DNA of 15,446 nucleotides from NCBI GenBank assembly GCA_910579335.1, contig CAJTUQ010000013.1, positions 21,262 through 36,707 of the forward strand, in the 5' to 3' direction. The translations under genes were made by a program, and so were the position numbers. Below the pieces are notes generated by a model. The model was not told the DNA's origin, did not search any database, and was given only the letters and a program-made list of their open reading frames with translations. Shown here one piece after another: positions 7,557 to 13,508 of the stretch. Source of the DNA: an uncultured Dorea sp. (GTDB taxonomy: Bacteria; Bacillota; Clostridia; Lachnospirales; Lachnospiraceae). Each line of letters opens with the position of its first letter. Within the stretch, counting starts at the first letter, position 1.

Positions 7557-7893
7557 CTTTACCCGTATCCTTCCCAACCGGTTCAATCTCTATGTGCATC
7601 TGAACCTTTTTCTTATATACCGCCGCAGCTATTCCGCAGACGACCGCAACGGGCACAGAGAAAATAAGCGCCGTATATCCATACTGGACGGTATTTACCC
7701 CGTCAGGCAATGCAATCATCTTCACCTTTCCAAGAGGGTACAACACCCCTATCGTAATGACAGCATCCAAAAAGCCATAGCAAAGCAGCTCAATAAACGA
7801 CGTACGCCAGCCGGAAGCCTTTTTCTTAGAACACTTCTCCGCCACCAGATACGTAATGGCCGCCGGACCAAATATAAATAAAAACTGGAACAT
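7540..7893 (-). CDS. Small three-helix membrane protein of unknown function (GacJ-like by context)
   Basis: A 117-residue protein I do not recognise. The ATG at 7893 is fixed by AAGGAG (7906-7901) with 7-base spacing; the longer open frame upstream lies inside the GT-C gene. It shows three hydrophobic segments: FQFLFIFGPAAITYLVA near the start, FIELLCYGFLDAVITIGVLYPL in the middle and a YGYTALIFSVPVAVVCGIAAAVY segment. A charged tail rich in Lys/Asp/Glu follows and probably faces the cytosol. It lies 11 bases after the GT-C stop and overlaps the phosphoglycerol transferase by 17 bases, implying translational coupling. In the group A Streptococcus gac locus a comparably small membrane protein (GacJ) stimulates the GtrB-like GacI, so the same role is proposed here from position, size and topology only. 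GtrA-type flippases are of similar length but usually have four helices. Confidence 0.75.
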   Translation of the reverse strand: MFQFLFIFGPAAITYLVAEKCSKKKASGWRTSFIELLCYGFLDAVITIGVLYPLGKVKMIALPDGVNTVQYGYTALIFSVPVAVVCGIAAAVYKKKVQMHIEIEPVGKDTGKDEKRD

Positions 7894-7900
7894 ATCCTTT

Positions 7901-7906
7901 CTCCTT
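7901..7906 (-). promoter_or_regulatory. Ribosome binding site overlapping the upstream stop codon
   Basis: AAGGAG at 7906-7901 shares bases with the TAA stop (7907-7905) of the GT-C gene and sits 7 bases before the ATG at 7893. It decides the start of the small membrane protein and ties its translation to that of the upstream gene. Confidence 0.8.
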
Positions 7907-10121
7907 ACCTTCTCTCTGTATTTTTTATTACTTTTCTTATCCTTTTCCCTATCCTTCCACAGCCGTGCAGCCAAAAACAGAGAAAGAGCGCTATCAAAAA
8001 CAGACTTCCGTTGATAAGTAATGCCGCCGCCCTTGAGCACCATTTCCCTTTATATCTCATAAAGACCTGCAGCTGCAAATCATTAACCTCTTCCTTGCCA
8101 TTAAGCGCAAAGCTTCCTTCATACGTATCTAAACACCGGCTCTTGCGCTGCTGGAAGTACATCTTTCCCTTCTGCTTTCCATCCGCCGAAATCCGTATCG
8201 TATACTTCTGCTTTCCGGCCGGGACGACCTTTTTTGTTTTTACCAGCAGCTCGCCGGATGGCGCAACATCCTGTGCCGTCACTTTACCATCATAGATTTT
8301 TTTCTCATTCTCGTCAACGATTGACAGCCGGAAGCTGTCATTGGCTTTTTTAGCTTCCTCGTCCCTCCACGCCTGCAGGCCGATACGGTTCCACGGCTTG
8401 GAGGCAGAAAATTCCTGCGTAATGACTCTGTCTTCGCCGCCCATCGTAATACTTTTTGTGGGGATATTTTTCATGCACCGGACACTCCAGTCCTGCCGCA
8501 CGACTTCCGTATTGGCCATCCTGTGATAGCTCAATATGCATACGAACAAAATACATGCCAGAACAGCGCAGACGGCCGTATAGTCCTGTCTTGACGCCCA
8601 CTTTTCCTTTGCTTTGGCCGCCGTCTCAGAAAGAACGTCCCCTCCCTGCACGGCAATCAAAAGCATGATATATATGAAAGGCGCGGCATAGGAAGGCTTT
8701 ACCTCCCAGAAACAGTAAAAGAAAATGCCTCCAAAAAAGGTCAGTACAAACACAAATTGATAGCGGTCAATCTCTTTCTTTCCAAGAAGATGACACAGGG
8801 CCGCAATTATTAAAAACATCGTTGCTATCCGAAAAGCGTAGCAGTACAGCCGGAACAAATCTCTCTTATCGCCCAGCATCCACGAATACAGCTTTGTATA
8901 TTTCGTATTCTGGATACCCTTCATCATCACGTCGCCGCCATCCCCGTAGCTCCACGACACGATTAATTTCTCATTCAAAAACGAAGCCAGTCCGGATGTA
9001 CTGTATTTCCTGTAATTTTCCAGCATCCTCTTCGTTGTTGCCCGCGTCTTTTCTTCCTTTGTGGCAAACTGCGCCGTATACTGGAAATCCGCCGTATTGT
9101 GCTTTCCCGTGCCGTGGGACGCCATCATAAGCCAATGGGTGACCGGATAATTCTCTTCGTAGGCTTCGGAAAAATAGCTTGCATTCAATGCCGAAATCGA
9201 CTGGAACAGCAATCCCCCGGTCACTGCGCATACGGCGGCGCATTTCAACAGCTTATATATTCTTTCTTTATCTCTGATTGCCCAGAGAACCCCGCATATA
9301 AGAAAGGCAGCAGCCGGAATCAGTACGGTCGGACGGATAAAATATCCGATTATCCCGCACGCAGCCTCCATCACGCAGGCTAAAATCCGGTATGCCTTAC
9401 GTTTCTCCTGGTAAATGCAGATTCCGAAATAAAGAACCGCCACCGTAAACGGGATGCTGATTACATTAGAGTATACCCATAAAACCAGCACGTAAAAAAT
9501 AGGATTTAACACGCAAAGCGTCAAAATCTTAACACCGCCGCACAATCCTTTCAGCCTCACGCCTATCAGAAACATCATCACCGCCGTCACGACAATTCCT
9601 GCCGTAGTTAAAACCAAGAGCGGAAAATAGACGTCATTGATTCCCAATCTCGCTAAAAGCTTAAAAAAGTATACATACAGAACCGTCAGGAAATAATTGT
9701 TGGACACTCTCCCAAAATATGCTCTATGCGGTGTGGAATCCGTGATGGAGTACTCCTTGTTTTTCACGAAATACATTGCCGTATCCTGCAGGTTCAATGC
9801 GTCCGTATAGGGAACCGGACAAAAATTGCAGAGCATGACTGCAAAAGCCGCCGCCATAAGCCCGAACAAAAAACAAGCGCTGATTGTAAGCTGTCTCTTG
9901 TTAAAACTGTCATAGCAGCGATACAACAATGCGATAAAAAGACAAATCATAAAAGCTAAAAGAAGCAATAAAGTAAATCGCAGATAGGAAGGAAGGATAT
10001 CTTCAAAAACTTCCTCATAGCCGACTGCAGCTGCCCCTATCCCAATCAAAATACTAAAAAATAATGTCGCAGCCAGTATCAGCCGGTATGACAAGACCCC
10101 TAGCTCTCTCCTTACTTTCAT
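7905..10121 (-). CDS. Large GT-C-like membrane glycosyltransferase with exoplasmic beta-rich domain
   Basis: A 738-residue polytopic protein, probably a GT-C-fold glycosyltransferase that uses a polyprenyl-phosphate sugar outside the membrane. An N-terminal block of about eleven hydrophobic segments runs to residue 490, with a further helix near 514-531. The first large loop has PVPYTDALNLQD (102-113), where Asp107 fits the catalytic acid position of GT-C enzymes. Late in the membrane block, FWEVKPSYAAPF (471-482) resembles the E..P.Y motif common near the end of such enzymes. Residues about 540-695 form a soluble, strand-rich region (alternating hydrophobics, VPAGKQKYTIRIS), then a last helix (700-718) and a basic tail. 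GGGAG precedes the ATG by 11 bases. It heads a four-gene operon with a GtrB-like enzyme that could supply its donor, as GacL depends on GacI. No full-length family name comes to mind; the acceptor and sugar are unknown. Confidence 0.78.
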   Translation of the reverse strand: MKVRRELGVLSYRLILAATLFFSILIGIGAAAVGYEEVFEDILPSYLRFTLLLLLAFMICLFIALLYRCYDSFNKRQLTISACFLFGLMAAAFAVMLCNFCPVPYTDALNLQDTAMYFVKNKEYSITDSTPHRAYFGRVSNNYFLTVLYVYFFKLLARLGINDVYFPLLVLTTAGIVVTAVMMFLIGVRLKGLCGGVKILTLCVLNPIFYVLVLWVYSNVISIPFTVAVLYFGICIYQEKRKAYRILACVMEAACGIIGYFIRPTVLIPAAAFLICGVLWAIRDKERIYKLLKCAAVCAVTGGLLFQSISALNASYFSEAYEENYPVTHWLMMASHGTGKHNTADFQYTAQFATKEEKTRATTKRMLENYRKYSTSGLASFLNEKLIVSWSYGDGGDVMMKGIQNTKYTKLYSWMLGDKRDLFRLYCYAFRIATMFLIIAALCHLLGKKEIDRYQFVFVLTFFGGIFFYCFWEVKPSYAAPFIYIMLLIAVQGGDVLSETAAKAKEKWASRQDYTAVCAVLACILFVCILSYHRMANTEVVRQDWSVRCMKNIPTKSITMGGEDRVITQEFSASKPWNRIGLQAWRDEEAKKANDSFRLSIVDENEKKIYDGKVTAQDVAPSGELLVKTKKVVPAGKQKYTIRISADGKQKGKMYFQQRKSRCLDTYEGSFALNGKEEVNDLQLQVFMRYKGKWCSRAAALLINGSLFLIALFLCFWLHGCGRIGKRIRKVIKNTERR

Positions 10122-10159
10122 CCTGCTTTCCGCTCCCTTCCAAGCTCTCCCGCTTCCTC

Positions 10160-10188
10160 ATATTATTTCCCATAAACTATAATGTCTC
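10160..10188 (-). promoter_or_regulatory. Weak candidate promoter for the glycan decoration operon
   Basis: On the minus strand GAGACA (10188-10183, 4 of 6) is followed after 17 bases by TAATAT (10165-10160, 4 of 6), about 40 bases before the GT-C start. The -35 lies inside the hairpin at 10176-10212. Spacing is right but both hexamers are weak. Confidence 0.35.
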
Positions 10189-10212
10189 CGGGAATCCCGG
10201 AGGCATTATAGT
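10176..10212. terminator. Long hairpin after the L,D-transpeptidase gene, probable terminator
   Basis: Two 17-base arms (10176-10192 and 10196-10212) pair around a 3-base loop with a single mismatch (a U.G wobble when read on the plus strand). The base of the loop is GC-rich (CTCCGGG/CCCGGAG). It sits 15 bases past the transpeptidase stop. The minus-strand tail after the stem is only TTTATGGG, so termination in that direction may be partial. The plus side has a better T-tract (CTTCTATCTTTATTTTTA) although no plus gene ends here. Confidence 0.65.
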
Positions 10213-10227
10213 CTTCTATCTTTATTT

Positions 10228-12075
10228 TTAATGAGATACTACTGTAGTTCCTATCGGGCACTTCTTATAAATAAATTGAATATCCTCATCATAAAGACGA
10301 ACGCATCCTTTCGATTTCGGCCTTCCAATCGTAGCGTCTGCATATCCTCCTTTATAATTATGAATCCTGGAATGGAATGCATTTCTCGACTTGAAGCGGA
10401 CAACCGGCTTCTCATAAGTTGATTTGTAAAACCAGCCCTTTTCTTTGCGGAAGATTTTAAATATACCCTTCGGCGTCTTGAAATTATGAGTGCCTGTCGC
10501 ACAGCGGCATGAGCGAATCATCTTCCAGTGCTTTTTAGAGCCTTTATATATAATGACTCTCTGGGTGTACTGGCTGATCCAGATCAAGTATTTTGTCTTG
10601 CTCTTATATCCCTTTTTGTTGACGAAATCTTCCTTTACCTTCGTGGAATAGTCTTTCTTCGTCCAAACGCTCGCCCTGAAAGTAAGCCTGTCTTTTGATA
10701 TCCAGTATGTTTTACCATTGGACAGCTTAATCTGATAACGGGCCCTGCCGTAATCTATCGTGGTGACTTTCGTACCTTTCTTTAAATATTTTACCCTCTT
10801 CTTGCTGCTCTTGGAAGTAAACAGCGGTGCTCTCGACTTCACGGTTGCCTTGTAGCCGATCGTGCGGACTTTCGTCCCCGGAGTTTTCTTCACGCTGATT
10901 GTAATTTTATCGGACAATTCCCCCCTGCCGCCGTTGTTCACCGCTGCGACGCGGTACTGGTATTTCTTTCCCGCAGACAGGTTTTTATCCGTATAGGTTA
11001 ACCCTGTTACGCCCTTTTTAACAGCTTCCCATTTTTTACTGGAAGCATTGTATCTGTATACAATATAGGATTCGGCCCTTGCCGCCTTGGACCATGTAAG
11101 AATCGCAGATTTGTCCCCGTCAATTCCGGAAAGGTCTGTTACCTGCGCCGGTTTCTTCTCAAGTGCCGCCGCTCCTGCCGCAGACTCGTACGGATACTCC
11201 CTGCCGTCTGCATCCTTGAGCGTACAAACCGCTTTCACCTCAAATTTCGAAACGTCAGCAGGATTCTTTATAATATGGGAAGTCCCCGTCGCCGTCTCGG
11301 TCTTTCCGCCGTAAATTACGGCATAACTATCAGCCCCCGCCACAGCTTCCCATGAAAGCTTCACGGAAGAATCATCGGCCGTCACCTTTACGGACGGGCT
11401 TAACAGCAGGATTGCCGGAATCGTATCCGTACCGGGGTCGTCCTCAATATCCTCCGTCACCGTGATATCATATCTCTTTCCTGGCGTAACTGTAACGATT
11501 TCTTTTCCGCTTGTCAGGCCGCTCCGGTTGAGTACTTCATTATTCCCGTCCTTAACGACAAGCGTATATGTCCTGCCCTGAGCCGCCTGCCATGTGATTT
11601 CCATCTGCTCCTTGCTTCCTGCAACAGGCTTTGCCGTCAGGCTGGTTATCTCCTGCGCCTTGACAGCCTCCAGCGCTTCTACAGGCGCTTCCGGTTCAGC
11701 CACTGTCTGCTCCGGCTGTACTCCCTCTTCCGGAACCTTTGGCTCATCAGCCGGCTCTTTCCCATTATCTACGCCAGAAACGTCCGGAGTCTCGATGCCG
11801 GAGCCAGACTTATCTGTATTATCTCCGTCCGGTGTATCCGGATTTTCTGAAGGAGCCTGAGGTTCCTTCCCGTCATTTTCCTGTTTGTCGTCCGAAGAAT
11901 CCTCTCCGTTCGGTGTATCTCCTTGAACTGCATCGCTTCCGCCCTGTGTGCCGGCTGCGTCTGCTCCGGCTTCGACCGTACCGTCCGTCTCGGAAGCCAA
12001 CACGTCAAAGCCCGCCACATTCACAAGCATCATCATGCTCAATGCGACACAGAATGCTTTCGTTATCTTTCTCAT
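10228..12075 (-). CDS. Secreted L,D-transpeptidase (YkuD domain) with FN3 and SH3-like modules; variant SKGC active site
   Basis: A 615-residue exported cell-wall enzyme. L,D-transpeptidases cross-link peptidoglycan (3-3 links) or attach proteins, acting on tetrapeptide stems. Order of parts: a signal peptide (1-28, MRKITKAF then a hydrophobic core to VLAS); an acidic Pro/Asp/Glu/Gly stalk (29-140); three FN3-like units (about 142-228, 228-305, 309-396, the last clearest); an SH3-like module (402-466); and a C-terminal YkuD domain (494-615). The active site reads H572-X15-S588-K589-G590-C591-V-R-L. The usual motif is SHGC, so the His before Gly-Cys is Lys here (codon AAA), while the first His and the Cys are intact. 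The start at 12075 has AAAGGGG 8 bases upstream; an ATG two codons earlier is possible but too close to that site. It has its own promoter. YkuD family is certain; activity is likely but not assured. Confidence 0.88.
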   Translation of the reverse strand: MRKITKAFCVALSMMMLVNVAGFDVLASETDGTVEAGADAAGTQGGSDAVQGDTPNGEDSSDDKQENDGKEPQAPSENPDTPDGDNTDKSGSGIETPDVSGVDNGKEPADEPKVPEEGVQPEQTVAEPEAPVEALEAVKAQEITSLTAKPVAGSKEQMEITWQAAQGRTYTLVVKDGNNEVLNRSGLTSGKEIVTVTPGKRYDITVTEDIEDDPGTDTIPAILLLSPSVKVTADDSSVKLSWEAVAGADSYAVIYGGKTETATGTSHIIKNPADVSKFEVKAVCTLKDADGREYPYESAAGAAALEKKPAQVTDLSGIDGDKSAILTWSKAARAESYIVYRYNASSKKWEAVKKGVTGLTYTDKNLSAGKKYQYRVAAVNNGGRGELSDKITISVKKTPGTKVRTIGYKATVKSRAPLFTSKSSKKRVKYLKKGTKVTTIDYGRARYQIKLSNGKTYWISKDRLTFRASVWTKKDYSTKVKEDFVNKKGYKSKTKYLIWISQYTQRVIIYKGSKKHWKMIRSCRCATGTHNFKTPKGIFKIFRKEKGWFYKSTYEKPVVRFKSRNAFHSRIHNYKGGYADATIGRPKSKGCVRLYDEDIQFIYKKCPIGTTVVSH

Positions 12076-12083
12076 ATGCATTT

Positions 12084-12090
12084 CCCCTTT
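12084..12090 (-). promoter_or_regulatory. Ribosome binding site deciding the L,D-transpeptidase start
   Basis: AAAGGGG lies 8 bases from the ATG at 12075 but only 2 bases from the in-frame ATG at 12081, which favours the shorter protein. A second purine run (AAAGGA) further upstream could serve the earlier ATG, so the two-codon choice is not settled. Confidence 0.6.
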
Positions 12091-12116
12091 TCCTTTCTCT
12101 CTTCTAGTCTCATTTT

Positions 12117-12145
12117 ATCTTAACAAAGCACTATAGTATTGTCAA
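12117..12145 (-). promoter_or_regulatory. Strong sigma-A promoter of the variant L,D-transpeptidase gene
   Basis: A perfect TTGACA (12145-12140) and TAAGAT (12122-12117, 4 of 6) are separated by 17 bases on the minus strand. Transcription would start near 12110, about 35 bases before the ATG. It is the best promoter in the window, and it makes this gene separately controllable from the two genes upstream. Confidence 0.78.
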
Positions 12146-12154
12146 CGTATCCAA

Positions 12155-12174
12155 TTATTAAGTTTTATTAAGTT
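12155..12174. repeat. Perfect 10-base tandem repeat upstream of the -35, possible response-regulator site
   Basis: Two perfect copies of AACTTAATAA (minus strand) stand head to tail, so the hexamer CTTAAT recurs at 10-base intervals, one helical turn. The block ends 9 bases before the TTGACA at 12145-12140. Direct hexamers with this spacing near a -35 are the usual layout of OmpR/PhoB-type regulator sites. AT-rich sequence makes chance possible. Confidence 0.45.
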
Positions 12175-13508
12175 TAATGACATCCCTTTTTTCTGCACAA
12201 ATATTTCGCCGTCGGGTCTGTCGGATCCCAGGTGTGCCACTTCGGAAGCTTTTCTACCTTTGGTTTGCCAAGAGGTCCGGGATTGGAACTGTTGTAGATA
12301 ACTACTTTCGTATTCCTTCTGCAATTGTCATAGAGCCACTTTGCATCTCCCGCCCTCAGCCGGATACATCCATGTGAAGCCGTTGTCCCAAGCTTATTGT
12401 AATTTCTCACGCTTAAGGATGTATTCTTCTGCTTAGAGTACATGACAGAGTGGAAAAGGTATCCGCTTTTAATCCGGGTGCACCACTGCCCGTAACTGTT
12501 GCCCATCAGCGTATGCCAGCGGTACTTTGCCGGAGTTCTCGCAGTTGTAATCGGAGTTGCATTGCCCGCAGAGCATGGGAATGCCTTTACCGGGATAATA
12601 TAGCCCTTTTTTCCGTCCTTTGCGTACACGGTAACACAATTTTTCTTTTTGTTGACCTTAATGACATAGGAAGACCTTTTCCCGATAATCCCGCTTACAT
12701 CCTTCACAAGCCTGCCGTTTTTATCGTAATAGAGCTTATATCCTCCCACATATTTAAAGCCGCCCTTTTCATTTCCTGAAGCTTTGTCTGCCGAAACCGG
12801 CCTCTTTGCAGCTTTTGCAGACGATGCAGGGCCATAGCAGCTCTTATTTTTTAATTTGCGGTACGCCTTTACCTTGTAATAGTAATTTTTGTTTCCCGAT
12901 GCTTTTTTATCATTGTAAGACAGTGTCGATCCCTTCTTTACCGTCGCAATCTTTTTATATTTTCCTTTTTCGGATGTACTCCGGTATACGCTGTAGCCAT
13001 TTGCCCCGTACGTCTTCTTCCACTTGATTTTCACAGAATCAGACAGCGCCTTTACACTGGTAATTTCCGGTGCGGCAAGCATCTTTTTTACCTGCTTTAC
13101 CGGTGAATAGACACCGTATATTTCCTTCCCGCCAGAAGATGCGTAAGCACGTATTTTATAATAATAGGTCTTATTAAACTCCGTATTCTTATCCTCAAAT
13201 ACTGCCGCATCGCCAAAAGCTATTTTTTTTACCTGCTTATAGCCTGCCGTCTTTGAAGTGCTCCTGTATATTTCATACCCTCCGGCTCCCAAAACCACAC
13301 GCCATTTCAATGAAATCCCCGAATAGGAAGACGCACTGTCAAGCACGGTACTGCCAAGAGAAACTACATTCTCCTGCGTTTTTTCTGGCTGCTCCCGCAC
13401 TGCGGCGTCAGCCCCATAGACACGGAGCGGTGCAGTTGCAAGTGCCGCCGCAAGTAATAATCCCCATCCTCTTTTTCCCAATAATGCCACCGCAAAACAC
13501 CCTTTCAT
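12174..13508 (-). CDS. Secreted L,D-transpeptidase (YkuD domain) with two FN3 modules
   Basis: A 444-residue exported peptidoglycan cross-linking enzyme. Parts in order: a signal peptide (1-35, basic start, LLLAAALATAPL core); FN3 module 1 (about 50-143, GYEIYRSTS at 77-85); FN3 module 2 (146-235, GYSVYRSTSEKGKYKK at 171-186); a short aromatic repeat-like stretch (250-270, FKYVGGYKLYYDKNGRLV) that resembles a cell-wall-binding repeat; and the YkuD domain (about 280-405). The active site is canonical: FHS with His353 and ASHGCIRL with Cys381. A tail of about 38 residues rich in Pro/Trp ends in CRKKGCH with two cysteines. The ATG at 13508 overlaps the TGA of the upstream peptidase gene by one base (TGATG) and lacks a clear ribosome site, so it is probably translated by reinitiation. 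Family and activity are well supported. Confidence 0.92.
   Translation of the reverse strand: MKGCFAVALLGKRGWGLLLAAALATAPLRVYGADAAVREQPEKTQENVVSLGSTVLDSASSYSGISLKWRVVLGAGGYEIYRSTSKTAGYKQVKKIAFGDAAVFEDKNTEFNKTYYYKIRAYASSGGKEIYGVYSPVKQVKKMLAAPEITSVKALSDSVKIKWKKTYGANGYSVYRSTSEKGKYKKIATVKKGSTLSYNDKKASGNKNYYYKVKAYRKLKNKSCYGPASSAKAAKRPVSADKASGNEKGGFKYVGGYKLYYDKNGRLVKDVSGIIGKRSSYVIKVNKKKNCVTVYAKDGKKGYIIPVKAFPCSAGNATPITTARTPAKYRWHTLMGNSYGQWCTRIKSGYLFHSVMYSKQKNTSLSVRNYNKLGTTASHGCIRLRAGDAKWLYDNCRRNTKVVIYNSSNPGPLGKPKVEKLPKWHTWDPTDPTAKYLCRKKGCH

Noticed and set aside
7540..7893. GtrA-type flippase
   Set aside because: Only three hydrophobic segments and no GtrA pattern that I recognise, although size and company fit.
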